From Prorocentrum cordatum (lineage: Eukaryota; Sar; Dinophyceae; Prorocentrales; Prorocentraceae): a stretch of 64,000 nt of DNA. The stretch lies in the NCBI GenBank assembly GCA_963575745.1, contig CAUYUJ010014194.1, positions 592,501 to 656,500 on the forward strand, in the 5' to 3' direction. The notes below the pieces were generated by a model. That model was not told where the DNA came from. It searched no databases and worked only from the letters and a program-made list of their open reading frames with translations. This document shows, in pieces, positions 32,760-43,890 of this stretch. Every line of letters begins with the position of its first letter. The first letter of the stretch is position 1. The position numbers were made by a program, and so were the translations under genes.

Positions 32760-33330
32760 GAGTCCTCAGGGATGGTTCATGGGATCTTTTCGGAAGTCTA
32801 TCGGGGGCCCCTTGGTAGGAATTTGGGGGCCTCTTGGGAGCCTCTTGGGGGCCTCTTGGGAGCCTCTTGGGGGCCTCTTCGGGCTTCCTGGGGACCTCCT
32901 GTGGACTTCTTGGTTGGGGCCTCTTAGGAACCTCTAGGGACCTCCTGGGAGCCTCTTGGAGCCGAGGGCTCGAAATGTCCGTTGGGGGCATCACGGGCCG
33001 TCATGAAGACGTGTTGGCTGTCTTGGGGTCTTCTTGGACTGTTTGGGGGCCTTCTTGGAGGCCTCTTGGGGAGATCTTGGAGCAGAGGGAAGTGGAAAAG
33101 GCGAGAACGCCCAAATCTTTAAACAGCCAGCGACAAAGTAATGAATGTGGCCTCTTGGGGCTCGCTTGGGAGTGCTCTTGGAAGCGTCTTGGGGCGTCCT
33201 GGAGGCCTCCTGGGCAGTCTGGAGGGCGAGAAGGCGTTTTGAACCGATCGTTTGGCGACTAGGGTCCCTCTTCGACCGTCTCGGCGGCCTCTTGCGAAAC
33301 TCTTGGCCTGTCTTGGTATTTTCTGAGGCC
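32760..33330 (+). repeat. CCTCTTGGG-rich dispersed repeat, copy 1
   Basis: About 570 bp of imperfect 11-bp words (CCTCTTGGGAG, CCTCTTGGGGG, TTCTTGGACT) with a conserved core at about 33094-33122: GGAAAAGGCGAGAACGCC, then CAAATCTTTAAACA. The core holds a GGCG-AGAA-CGCC hairpin at 33100-33111. Related copies lie at 51840-52340 and 60400-61010 in the same orientation. Confidence 0.7.
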
Positions 33331-33590
33331 CCAGGGCGCCCAGGGGGGGAACACATATCTGGGTGGCGACCCCCCCGGGGACCCCGCAGGGACCCCCCCC
33401 CGGCGCGGGGAAGGGATCAAAGGGAAGTAGCTTCCCTTTGACTCGGTTACGACATTGCTAGATTCTTCTCTCGCTGACAAGCTTGAGGAGGAGCGCGCAG
33501 GGAAAGCGGGCGACGGAGACGACGACTGACGGAGACGACGACTTGAACAGCCAAGCTCCTCACACACGCCGACAGGGTCGGCAGATTTTG
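33331..33590. other. No gene recognised
   Basis: G- and C-runs near 33340-33410 followed by unremarkable DNA with a GGAGACGACGAC duplication at about 33513-33543. Confidence 0.4.
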
Positions 33591-34153
33591 ATGATGACAG
33601 CGATGACGGGGCGAACACCCATGACGGCGATGTTGATGACGACCACGGCGGTCATGACATGATGATGACGTTGATGATGATGGTGATGGTGGTGGTGGTG
33701 ATGATGATGATGTTGATGATGCTGGCATTGGCGGTAGCGATGGCGATGCTGATGCAATTGATGTTGGCCCTGGTGATTCGGTTGATGATGTTGATGAGGA
33801 TACTGGTGATACTGATCATGAGGACGATGAGGATCATGATTGCGGTGACGATGGTTATGGTGCTTATGCCGATGGTGATGGTGCTTCGGACGATGACGCT
33901 GAACGTAATGTTGTGGACTGCCGTGACATTGATGTTGAACATGATGTTAATGATGATGCTGGTGAGGGTGTGGTAGTGGGCATGGTGTATGCGGAATCAC
34001 CCGGGGGTGATGGCGATGGCGATCGCGATGTGGATGAAGATGGTGATGGCGATAGTGTTTTTGCTGATGGTGATGATAATGGTGTCGCTGCTCATGATGG
34101 TGATACTGACGGTGATGACGATGATAATCATGATGATGATGTTGATAATGGTA

Positions 34154-34192
<39 letters not shown>

Positions 34193-34560
34193 CTGATGGT
34201 GATGGTGATGGTGATGGTGATGGTGATGATGGACCTGATGATGGTGATGACGAATACTGCGATGACGATGACGGTGGCAATGATGGGGATGATGGTGTTG
34301 ATGAGGGTACTGATGGCGATGAGTATAATGATGACGCTGGTGATGATGATGTTTATGTTGGCGATGGTGACGACGATGCTGTTGATGAAGATGAGGGGGC
34401 CGGGTACACCGATGGTAAAGTGGTGATGATGACGATTGCGATGGTGCTGGGGATGCTCATGATGATGACGACATGGTGATGAGTATGACGATGAGGATGA
34501 TAATGAGGATGAGGATGACGATGATGATGATGGTGGTGGTGGTGGTGGTGCTGATGATGA
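33591..34560 (+). repeat. (GAT)n array, strongly interrupted
   Basis: Almost 1 kb of GAT, GGT, GCT, GAC and GTT triplets with short pure stretches (for example 34157-34194). Frames read poly-D or poly-M and are not genes. Confidence 0.95.
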
Positions 34561-34564
34561 GGAC

Positions 34565-34865
34565 GGTGATGGTGCCAACCCGCCAATTCGCATCCCCTCG
34601 CCCCGATACACACCGCCCGCTAGGATTCCAACGTGCCAGTTCGATCTTGCATCATACCGTAATGTCCCGCCCGCCCACCCGACCCGCCCATTAGTGTTCT
34701 TACGTGCCATTTGGGTTACGAATCATACTTTAACAAACCCGCCCGCTGGAGCCGACCCGCCCCTTACGGTCCGCCCGCCCGCCCCGACCCGCCCGTCAGG
34801 GTTTTTTTTGTTGACAGTTCGATCACGCCTCATGCTTTAATTTCCCGCTGCCCGCCCCGACCCGC
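34565..34865 (+). repeat. Imperfect tandem repeat, about 100-bp unit, three copies
   Basis: Each copy has GTGCCAGTTCGATC-like, CATCATACCGTAATG-like and CCCGCCCGCCC-like parts. The copies begin near 34627, 34702 and 34806 and diverge strongly. The 5' part resembles DNA at 14596-14625. Confidence 0.55.
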
Positions 34866-34869
34866 TGTC

Positions 34870-34979
34870 TTCGTCGTCACCTTCGTCATCGTCGGTGGTC
34901 CCCGTCGTCGTCTTCGTCGTCGTCGTCGTCAATGTAGTCGTCTTCGTCGTCGTCGTCGTCGGCGGTCGTCGTCGCCGTT

Positions 34980-35011
<32 letters not shown>

Positions 35012-35421
35012 TAGTCGTCCCAGTCGTCTTGTTGTCTCCGTCGTCCGTCGTCGTCGAACGTCTCCGTCATCGCCCCTCGCCGTCGTCGTCGTCCACTGGT
35101 CGTCGCCATCGTCGTCGTGTTCGTCGTCTTCGTCGTTCCTCGTCCGTCGTCCGTCCGTCGTCTGCCGTCTACCGTCCGTCGTGGTCGTCGTCGTGGTCGT
35201 CGTCGTCCTCGTCGTCGTCATTCGTCGTTCCTCGTCGTCCGTCGTCCGTCGTCAGTCGTCCCTCGCCGCCTTCGTCGTCCACTGGTCGTCGTCGTCCTCC
35301 TCGTCGTTGTCATCGTCGTCGTCTTCATGGTCTTGTCGTCCGTAGTCTTCGTCGTCGTCGTCATCGTCCTCGCTGTTTGTCTTTCGTCGTCCATCGTACT
35401 TCGTCCGCTCCTCGTCGTCGT

Positions 35422-35453
<32 letters not shown>

Positions 35454-35590
35454 CCGTCCGTCATCTGCCGTCCGTCCGTCGTCGTCGTCGTTTTCGTCGT
35501 CGTCGTCGCCGTCGTTGTCATCGTCCTCGTCGGCGTCGTCGTCGTCGTTGTCCTCGTTGTCGTCGTCGTTCGTCGTTCGTTGGCCGTCGG
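34870..35590 (+). repeat. Diverged (CGT)n array
   Basis: About 700 bp of CGT/CGTCC words with GTCGTC runs. Open frames on both strands are R/S- or T/D-rich artefacts. Confidence 0.9.
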
Positions 35591-36125
35591 TCGTCGTCTT
35601 CCGGCGCCCGCTGTTGTCGTTTGCCGTCGGGGAAGGGGGGATGTTCGAACGCCCCTTTGGAGCAAGGGGCGGGGGGGCAGGACCCCCCCCCTTGAATTTG
35701 GCAGGGGGGGGGGTCAGGTGGGGGAAGGGGGGAGGGGAGCTGCCCCGCTTCCGACGTGTCGTGGTATGTTTCCCAAATGCGCGGTTATGAAACGCGCTCT
35801 CTCTCTCTCTTACGTTGGGAGAGTTGGTCCTTCGAATTTACTCACGGGCTGTGGTACTCGGAGAACGGGATGCGAATTTCACTTTATATTAATTGGGTAT
35901 CCGCAGAGCCGCTCAAATTTAACAGTCTGCGGTAGGAGCCTTTAAGTGGGGGGGCGGCCCATGTATGTTTTTTGTCCCCAACCCTCCTTGGTTAGGCATT
36001 CGTTTTGAATAGAGCACTGCGGTCGCGTCTCCTTCTGCTTCTCCTCCTCCCGCCTCCCTCTTGTCTCCTCTTGCCTTGTGCGTACCTCTTGTGTGCGTAT
36101 CATGCCTGCGGTACCTCCTGTGTGT
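35591..36125. other. No gene recognised; G/C-run hairpin
   Basis: GCCCCTT (35650-35656) and AAGGGGC (35663-35669) form a small hairpin beside long G and C runs at 35670-35715. A CT run lies at about 35799-35811. Confidence 0.45.
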
Positions 36126-36129
36126 GCAT

Positions 36130-36890
36130 CTTGCCTGGGGGGCTGCGATTTGCGAACTTGTCGCCACTTTCGAGGGCAGCTGGGGGGGGACAGCATAGTG
36201 GGTAGCCGCCGCCGACCCAAATTAGACCTCGCCATCCCTGGGTGGCTGCGATTTGCGAGACTGCTGCCACTTTTGAGGGCTGCTGGGGGGGACAGCGTAG
36301 TGGGTAGTCGCCGCAGGCCCAAATTTGACCTCGCCATCCCTGGGGGGCTGCGATTTGCGAAAGAGTCGCCACTTTCGAAGGCTGCTGGGGGGGACAGCAT
36401 AGTGGGTAGCCGCCGCAGGCCCAAATTGTACCTCGCCATCCCTGGGGGGCTGCGATTTGCAAAACTGTGGCCACGTTCGAAGGCTGCTGGGGAGGACAGC
36501 ATAGTGGGTAGCCGCCGCAGACCCAAAGTGGACCTCGCCATCCCTGGGGGGGGGGCTGCGATCTGCGAATCCGTCGCCACTTCTGAGGGCCTCTTGGGGG
36601 GACAGCATAGTGGGTAGCCGCCGCAGACCCAAGTTGGACCTCGCTATCCCTGGGGGGCTGCGATTTGCGAGACTGTCGCCGCTTTCGAGGGCTGCTGGGG
36701 GGGACAGCATAGTGGGTAGCCGCCGCAGACCCAAATCAGACCTCGCCATCCCTGGGGTGGGGCTGCGATCCGCGAAACCGTCGCCGCTTTCGAGGGCTGC
36801 TTGGGGGGCCAGCATAGTGGGTAGCCGTCGCAGATCCAAAGTAGACCTCGCCATCCCTGGGGGGGATGCTGCGATTGGTTCGTCGCCAGG
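36130..36890 (+). repeat. 103-bp minisatellite, seven units
   Basis: GACAGCATAGTGGGTAGCCG recurs at about 36189, 36291, 36393, 36495, 36601, 36703 and 36807, a period of 102-106 bp. Each unit also has GGGGGGCTGCGATTTGCGA and CCTCGCCATCCCTGG. It is unrelated in sequence to the 101-bp array. Open frames through it repeat a peptide and are artefacts. Confidence 0.9.
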
Positions 36891-36894
36891 GTAA

Positions 36895-37250
36895 TTACAA
36901 AATGGATCGTGGCCCTGGGAGACGGAGAGGTAACATCTTTTCTGCGTTTTTGGGACTACTTGTATAGCTGGCCGGAATCAATTGTTTTCGGCCCTTGTTC
37001 GATTCTACAGTGTATCCGTTAGTCGCTTGGATTGAGAGGTCTTCGCTCGCAGCCCTGAAGGAAAGCATCCCATTTGTGGATCGTGGCCCTGGGAGAGCGG
37101 GATGTCCATGGCCAGCGGGAGTGTTAAAAATAAGGCAGGCGAGCATGAATCCCGTTGACCTGGGCGGTTAGACCCCCAGCCGTCAGACGCCATTTCGAGT
37201 TGGACTCGTAGCGGCTGCTGACGGCTCGGGGTCGCACCAGATCATCACAT
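36895..37250. other. No gene recognised; short duplicated phrase
   Basis: The phrase TGGATCGTGGCCCTGGGAGA occurs twice (36902-36921 and 37076-37095), about 174 bp apart. Nothing else is recognised. Confidence 0.5.
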
Positions 37251-37690
37251 TGTTCATCAGGGCACGCGTGGCAGTGGCGCAGCCTTTCGGTCTTCCCGAG
37301 GCAGGGGGAGGAGCAGGAGGAGCAGGCGCAGGAGCAGGACGGGGAAGATGAGCAGGAGCAGGAGGAGGGAGCGGAGGCTCCAGGAGGGGGCAGGAGGAGG
37401 TGGAGGAGGAGGGGGAGGAGCGGCATGGTGAGGAGCAGGAGCAGGACGGGGAGGCCGTGGGACAGAGTGCGGGCGGGAGGAGCAGCAGACCTGCCGGAGG
37501 AGGCGCCGCCCCTGCGGCCGGCCGAGGGTGTCCCGGCGGGGGGGGGGCGGCGCAGGACGACCGCCGCGGGCGCCTGGTGCTGCAGGGCCTCGACTCGCCG
37601 GCGGGGCTGCGGGGGAGCGCGCTGTCGAGGGGCGAGGCGGGGGGGATTGGGCGGAGGAGGGGGCGGGGGAGAGGGGGGGGGACAAGCTAG
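37250..37690 (+). repeat. Purine-rich (GGAGCAG)n-like tract
   Basis: GGAGCAGGAGGAG and GGAGGAGG words dominate 37300-37460, followed by G-rich DNA to 37690. Confidence 0.7.
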
Positions 37691-38011
37691 GTGCGCTCGC
37701 GTCATATCTGACATCCTACCCCTCCCTCCCATCCGTTACCATGGCGCAGATCCCCTCTCTACTCGCACAGTCGGATGTCGAGCAGGGCAATGATCCCGAA
37801 AGGGTACGTGATGCATTGTAGAGCACGGCGTGGCATGGCGTAGAAGAGCACCGCAAAGCGTAGTATCAACCTAGCATTGCATTGCATGCCGTGGCATGGC
37901 ACGGGAAATGACGCCAACGCTGCAGCGGGAGCACGAGTCGAAACGAGCGGAAGCGCGGAAGTGAGGCCAGCGCTAGAGCGGGAGCACGATTCGGAACGAG
38001 CGGAAGCACGC

Positions 38012-38100
38012 CGGGATCGGCCCGGGAGGCTTCCCGGGCGCCAGAGGGAGGAATTCAGCATTTTCTCAAGAAAAATGTGTATTGGAATGACCTTTTGACC
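38012..38100 (+). repeat. CATTTTC-hairpin repeat, copy 1
   Basis: ATCGGCCCGGGAGGCTTCCC, then GGGCGCC, AATTCAGCATTTTC, loop TCAA, GAAAAATGTGTATTGGAATG. Upstream (37920-38000) are two copies of an AGCGGGAGCACGAYTCGGAA phrase that recurs near 40040. Confidence 0.8.
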
Positions 38101-38354
38101 TTGTTTTTTTTGTAAAACACAAAAAAGAGTCTGGCAAGTTTACTTGCATGGACGGGGGGGGGCTGAGCCTGAAGCAAGCCGCAAACGACTTGCACGTTCG
38201 GGGGGGCGCGCAAATCACGCAAATCGAAAGGCACTTGCACGCCAGTATTCGCCTGAAGAGTGGCGAGGGGGGGGGGGGGGGCGAACGCCATGCAAGTAAA
38301 CTTGCCTGAGTCCCAAAAAACAGGCGTCGGGCGTCCGGCCCAGGCGCCGGCTCC

Positions 38355-38710
38355 CCTAGTGTACGTAACCAAATCATATGGTTACGCTCGAAACTGTTGC
38401 GCGTAACAAAACGCGAGGAATTTGGCTACGATCGACCCCTCACACACTTGAGTCATCAAAATGCACTCACCCCCGTAACCAAAATCTTCCTGGGAAGATG
38501 TTTGCATAACCAAATCGTAACCATATTTTCAATTTTCGTAGCCAAATCATAACCAAATTGCATAAATCGTAACCAAATCATAACCAAATCGTAACCAAAT
38601 CATAACCAAATCAGAACCAAACCGTAAGTATGTCGAAACGACCATGCTCGACATTGCCGATGGGGCTGAAGATGGGGGCGGGCGGAACAGGGGGGAGTCT
38701 GCCAAGCTGG
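38355..38710 (+). repeat. CGTAACCAAAT element, copy 1
   Basis: About 356 bp homologous to 62280-62644. The order is a CGTAACCA/TGGTTACG hairpin (38364-38371 with 38379-38386), a unique middle, then tandem 11-bp units CGTAACCAAAT/CATAACCAAAT (about 38510-38620), then CATTGCCGATGGGGCTGAAG and a G-rich end. It has no coding capacity and is AT-richer than the surroundings. Confidence 0.85.
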
Positions 38711-39360
38711 AAAAGCAGGAGGAGGAATGGGATGATGATGAGGAGGAGGAGGAGGAGGAGGAGGAGGACGGAAGCACGGTGAGAGCACGAGGGCTCAGGA
38801 GTAAAATTGACGCATTGATGGTTCGACGCGGGGTTTGAAGATCAGGGAAAGGAGGCTTGGAAGAAGAATTTGAGGGAGGCCGAAACAGACGGGGGCGATA
38901 ATGAGGCTTGCAGGAAGTATCACAGGAATGGCAGGGCAGGAGGAGGCTTGGAGGGGAGGAGGCAGTTTGGAGAGGGAGGCTTTGAAGAAGGAGTAGGTGC
39001 GGGGATACATGATTGAAACTTGGCGGTGCTAGGGGTAGAAGGAAGAATATGTGGAGTGCGGTTTTCAAAGAGGCGACTCACGCGGGGGGTCTGCACGGAA
39101 GAGGCATAAGATATGGTGGAGGGCTCTGTTTGGGTGGGTGCTAGACCCGTGGGGACACGCTCGGATCAATGTTTGACGAGAGGGCTCTGGCACGAGGTAG
39201 GGGCGGCGAAACATCGGAGAGGTTCGGAGGGAGGAAGGAGGGAATCACGATGTAACACGGTGTGTGTGTGTGTGTGTACGGACAGGTCCACCAGGGATAG
39301 GCTCCACCAGGGATGGGCCGTGGGGCTGGTCAAGCCATGGGCCCTGACGGACCCCGTTGT
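38711..39360. other. No gene recognised; GAG tract and short TG run
   Basis: A (GAG)n tract lies at about 38741-38768 and a (TG)n run at about 39260-39276. A phrase GGCTCCACCAGGGATGGGCC follows a similar TCCACCAGGGATAGGCT at about 39287. No gene is recognised. Confidence 0.4.
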
Positions 39361-39610
39361 TTAGCCAAATCGTAACCAAATCGTAACCATATGGAAACGT
39401 AACCAAATCGTAACCAAATTTGACATAGCGTAACCACATCGTAACCAATTCTAATATATTCATAACCAAATCATAACCAAACCACACCTTGGAATCACAT
39501 TGCGCCTCTCATACGAACTTGGCTCAACAAGAAGCCGATTTGGTTACGCACGTGCACGCAACAAACCATTGTAAATTACAATATTTTGGGCGCGTGATTC
39601 GGTTACGATG
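39361..39610 (+). repeat. CGTAACCAAAT island, partial third copy
   Basis: Units CGTAACCAAAT and CATAACCAAAT recur at 39361-39490, and inverted forms TTTGGTTACG and TCGGTTACG occur at 39539-39608. It lacks the unique middle of the two full copies. Confidence 0.7.
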
Positions 39611-39640
39611 TCATTGTCTTCTAGGGTCGGGCGCCGGCCC

Positions 39641-39735
39641 GGGCGTCGGAATCGGCCCGGGAGGCCTCCTGGGCGCCGGGAGCAGAAATTCAGCATTTTC
39701 AGAAGAAAAATGTGTATTGGAATGGCCTTTTTTCG
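39641..39735 (+). repeat. CATTTTC-hairpin repeat, copy 2
   Basis: It has the same layout as 38012-38100: CGGCCCGGGAGGCCTCCTGG, GCGCCGGGAGCAGAAATTC, CATTTTC, loop AGAA, GAAAAATG, ending GTGTATTGGAATGGCC. Confidence 0.85.
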
Positions 39736-39779
39736 GCGCCGCCTCGGAACTCGATTTTCCGGCGCCGGCCGAAACCGGC

Positions 39780-39850
39780 TCCGGACCCGGCCCGGGCGCT
39801 GGCCCGGGCGCCGGCCCGGGCGTCCGGCCCAGGCGCCGGCCCGGGCGTCG
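39780..39850. repeat. Palindromic 12-bp tandem repeat
   Basis: Units close to GGCCCGGGCGCC are repeated about five times, each nearly self-complementary. A shorter version occurs at about 39965-40025. Confidence 0.75.
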
Positions 39851-39940
39851 GAATTTGCCCGGGAGGCCTTCTGGGCGCCGCAAGCAGAAATTCAGCATTT
39901 TCAAAAGAAAAATGTGTATTAGAATGGCCTTTTTAACTAG
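39843..39940 (+). repeat. CATTTTC-hairpin repeat, copy 3
   Basis: About 202 bp after copy 2: TTTGCCCGGGAGGCCTTCTG, GGCGCCGCAAGCAGAAATTC, CATTTTC, loop AAAA, GAAAAATG, ending GTGTATTAGAATGGCC. Copies 2 and 3 therefore form a tandem pair with GC-rich spacers. Confidence 0.85.
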
Positions 39941-40414
39941 ATTTTCCGGCGGCGGCCGGAACCGGTTCCGGACCCGGCCCGAGCGCCGGCCTGGGCGCCG
40001 GCTCGGGCGTGCAGCCCGGGCGCCGGCGGAAATGATGCCAGCGCTGCAGCGGGAGCACGATTCGGAACGAGTGGAGCCCGAAAATGAAGCCGGCGCCTCA
40101 GCGAGAGCAGCATTTTGGGAAAAATGCAGGCGAAAATCCAACTTCGGGGAAACCTGTGTGTAAAAAACAGTGCGCGGGGGGGGGCGGCTACTCCCAAGAC
40201 GTCATCAGGGGAAGAGGGAGAGTAGTATTCATATTGAGTAATTGTAGAGGGAGATGGGGCAGGCCAGGCGCGCTGGCGCCATATCTGACATCCCCCCCCT
40301 CCCACCCATCCCTTCCCATAGCGCTGGTTGCTTCTGGATCCGCGGACGCGTGAACTCCCCCAAAGACTCCATCGTCTTATGCGCAACCGGGAACGGAACG
40401 GGGAGCTGCGTACA

Positions 40415-40507
40415 CAGGAGGAGGAGGAGGAGGAGGAGGAGGAGGAGGAGGAGGAGAGGAGGAGGAGGAGGAGGAGGAGGAGGAGGAGGAGGAGGAGGAG
40501 GAGGAGG
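40415..40507 (+). repeat. (AGG)n microsatellite
   Basis: A nearly pure AGG run of about 31 triplets. Confidence 0.95.
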
Positions 40508-42810
40508 TGGCGGATGACACGAGGAAAAAGGGGGATAAGGAAAGGAGAGGACGAGGACGAACAGCAGTAGTGGGAATTGGAGTGGAAGGAGCGGGAGGAG
40601 CAGGAGGACCAGGTGAAGGCGGAGGAGGGGAAAGGAGGTGGGCGACAATGACGAGGATTGACTCGGATCCAGAAAAGTGGCCCGCGCTCGAGCGAGAGCG
40701 CCATTCTGAACGACGGGAGCAAAGCGCCGATCTTGGAAAAAGGCCAACGCTGCGGAGGCAGCACCATTATGAGACACCGAGTGGGCTCCGATTGAAAAAG
40801 CCATCGGAGCGTCAACACACAATACGCGGAGGGGGCGGGCGGAGAAAACGTGGGCGTGGGGGGAGGCAAATGCGAGGCGGTGGGCAAGCGTGGTGGGGAA
40901 GGCTGCCTCTGGAGCGGAGGGAGGGAGGGGAATGGAGAGCATGAGGAAGGCAGGAGGAGGTGGTTACAAATGTCTCACGGCTTGACGTCCAATATCCCAC
41001 GGTTGCATGGACTTTGTGCAGGGGTGTTGGCGAGGTGGTGTTCAGCCTGGCCAGTAGACGTTATCTTGCTCCTCCTGCACTGGCTCCTCCTTATTATCCT
41101 CCCCCTTTCTCCCGCTATTGCTGATCCTCCTTTTCTTCTCCCTCCTCATCCCGCTCCTTCTCCCAGCAGGAACAGGCAGTCTCCAACAACCTCCCTGGCT
41201 CCCGCTCAACGCCTGCCGCTCGTCGAACTTCTTCGACTGGCACTGGCTGATGGGCAGCTCAGTCCCGCAGACCCTCGCGCTCTCGGCACGAGCCTTGCAG
41301 AGGCGGCCATGGAGGATTCCAACGCGCAACCTGAAGGAAGACGCAACCCGGAAATTATCCTTGTCTGAGGATGCTACGGGTCATCTTCCCTGGTGGTGGG
41401 ATGACCCGATCCCTATCGTGAATTCTCTGGATTATATTGGTCTAGCGGTACGAGCGGTACGCAATACGCAGTATGCCTCCGGCTATTGAAGTTGCTCGTG
41501 ACGTGACCCGATTGGTGGGCCAGCGGGCCATGCAGAGCACCTCTCCTACGGTTTACATGCTCGCACATTTCGAGGCACTGTTACTCAGTGCGCTGGAGAC
41601 TGGGGCACTGACCACGGGCGTCGGGAACATCCATGGCCCCGTTTAGCCAAGCCCCCGCATCCTAAGCCTTTAGCGCTGCAGGTGGGGGCATTCTTGACCG
41701 GAGCAGTGGGAAAGCCCACCAATGCTTCCATGCCTTTATTTAGCAGTTCCCCCAGTCATTGGGCACAGAGCTGCCCTTTGCCTGGCGGCGTGGCTCAGTC
41801 TTGAACGCCCATTAACACACTAGAACCCAGGCTTCGCTTTCCTGGCAGTGGGCAACGGCCGATACACTCACGGGCGGCTGGACGATTTCGGCCCGATTTC
41901 ATGTTCTTCCCACCAATTTCGGCTGCGCACTTTTAGGCCGCAAGGTTGACGACAGTATCCAGGATTGCCTCACGCGCACAAGACTCCTAGTGGTCATCGA
42001 CGGGGGCCCGCTGGCTTTCTTGCACAAGGGGACCCCGTCTTTGCCCCTACACCTAGTCGACGACTATCGCCAGCCTAAGTGCCATCGTGTGCGCACGATT
42101 CGAAGAGTGGTTCGGCTGTTCTATTGGTTTCACAGCTGTCCCACCCGAAGACGTGAGCGGGAGCCGCAGAGCAGCGCATATATCCAGGACGACGCAGCGT
42201 ACTCGCATGCCCCTGGCTGAACTGATTTATACACTAGCTGCGTTCAGGATGGTTTCGTCGAAGTGCTTCGATGTGGCAAAGCTAGCCTTGTTTTTCCAAC
42301 CGAGCCTCGTGCATCCTGCATACCTGGCTGATGAGAACAATACGGCTACGCAGTCAATCGCCACGCGGTGCCAGAGGCCTAGTTCTACTGCTGAGAGCGG
42401 CTACTGCATCACATGCGATATCTTAGTGTACCTGAGTTCCCCTGTACAGCTTATGTTCAGTATCTACTCTCTCGGTACAGCATCGACATCGTATCCGACA
42501 AGCTCCTCGGGCTGCATCGCAGAGCAAGGTTGTCCAGTGGGCGGCCAGGAGCAATAGGAACTGTGTTGCTCTGCTTTGGCGCGTGTGTGCTGCTGTAGCG
42601 GGCTGAGTCGCCGTGACTGCTCGGATGCCGTACTACCGCTTGCTTCGGCTGGGGCGGTGGGCGGCCTCTTGGCACTCAGGTGAATCTGCGAGGGTGCGCT
42701 GAGGCGCACGAGACCGAGCGTTGCAGCCGCAGGGCCACAGGGAAACGCTTCGGTCCGAGGGGCAGTACGAGCTAGGAGCTCCTGACCTCTTTAGACGCGT
42801 GGATCATCAT
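40508..42810. other. No gene recognised
   Basis: Diverged 30-45-bp phrases of the GCTGGAGCGAGAGCGCCATT type occur at 40680-40780. From 41480 to 42720 the DNA has a more even base composition, and a 156-codon frame at 42087-42557 reads LAELIYTLAAFRMVSSKCFD and YCITCDILVYLSSPVQLMFS; this may be an eroded element, but I cannot name it. Confidence 0.35.
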
Positions 42811-42837
42811 CGGCACCATCATCATCAGCATCATCAG

Positions 42838-42883
<46 letters not shown>
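42811..42883 (+). repeat. (CAT)n microsatellite
   Basis: About 24 CAT triplets with two CAG interruptions. It is the opposite orientation to most GAT arrays in the window. Confidence 0.95.
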
Positions 42884-42884
<1 letters not shown>

Positions 42885-43464
42885 GGTGTTCCCCTTCTCA
42901 TTATCTTCCTAGTCTTCCTTCCCCCTCTTCAACCTCCTCCTTCCGCTCCCCCCTTCTGTCCTTCCTTCTCATCGCGCCAACATCCCCTCGCTGCCCGCTC
43001 TTAGCTCAAGAGCCTCATTCCCCCCCCCCAGTGGCTCCCGCGCGCGAGCGCGTGCCATGCGCCGACGGCGGCCATGGGTTCACACGGGGACGCCCTCTAC
43101 TTGCTCAGGGTCGCCGCGCCCTGCTGGCTCAAGGCCCGCGGTCGTCTCGCCCCGCCAGGGCTTGGCAGAGGGGGCGGGGGAACTGGGGGGGGAGGGACAA
43201 GTTTGGCGCGATAGCTCGTTTTGAGGCGCCCCGTCCCTTCTGCGCATGCCCTCCCCGTGCGCCCGTGCTTCTCTGTTCGCCGAGTCGTCACGGTGGAGAG
43301 GGGGCGCGCACAGTCGAAGAAGACCGCGCGCGGAACAGGCAAATTGATGCCGAGGTTTGGGAGCGCCTGGGAGGCAGAGCAGGATGGGGATTCACCTGAA
43401 GGGGGGACAGACGGGATCAACAGAGGAGGAGCACCCGAAGGAGGCGCGCGCACATCAGCATGGG

Positions 43465-43890
43465 GGCCTGAAGAGGCCCCGCTGGGACCGAGCAGAGAGA
43501 AGGGGCGCACCCAGCAGGTTCGGTTTAACAACACGTGGTTGAGCGGTGCTGCACCCCCCCCTGAGCACAGGCCCCCCCCCCAAGCATCAGCCAGATTAGT
43601 TGGGTTTCCATCCTCATGCTCGGCACCCTCTCCCCCAACCTCGTCAGGGCAACTGACAAGGGATAGGACGGCGGTGGCCGACGCGTCCGAAGCCCGGCAT
43701 TTCTGGAGCATCAGCCAGGCAAGTCTGGCCTGAAGGGGCCCGCTGGAACTGAGCAGAGAGACAGGGCACACCCTGCAGGTTAGGTCAAACACCATATCGT
43801 TGAGCGGTGCTGCAGCCTCCCCTGAGCACAGCCCCCCCGCCCAAGAGCATCAGCCAGACAAGTCGGGTTTGCGCCATCATGCCGCCGGCA
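43465..43890 (+). repeat. Tandem duplication, 263-bp offset
   Basis: GGCCTGAAGAGGCCCCGCTG at 43465 and GGCCTGAAGGGGCCCGCTGG at 43728 begin two related units; both continue through AGCAGAGAGA, a CAGCAGGTTCGG/CTGCAGGTTAGG part, TTGAGCGGTGCTGCA and GCATCAGCCAGA. The copies are about 80 percent alike by eye. Confidence 0.75.

Noticed and set aside
32700-33000. Minus-strand EAPKRPQEAPKR-type repeat proteins, also at 60.4-61 kb and 51.8-52.3 kb
   Set aside because: They read the CCTCTTGGG words in antisense; no start, domain or conserved length across the three copies.
43121-43136. Additional spliced-leader relict (CTGCTGGCTCAAGG)
   Set aside because: Only TGGCTCAAG agrees with DinoSL, too short to separate from chance. 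A similar TTAGCTCAAG at about 43001-43010 was rejected too.
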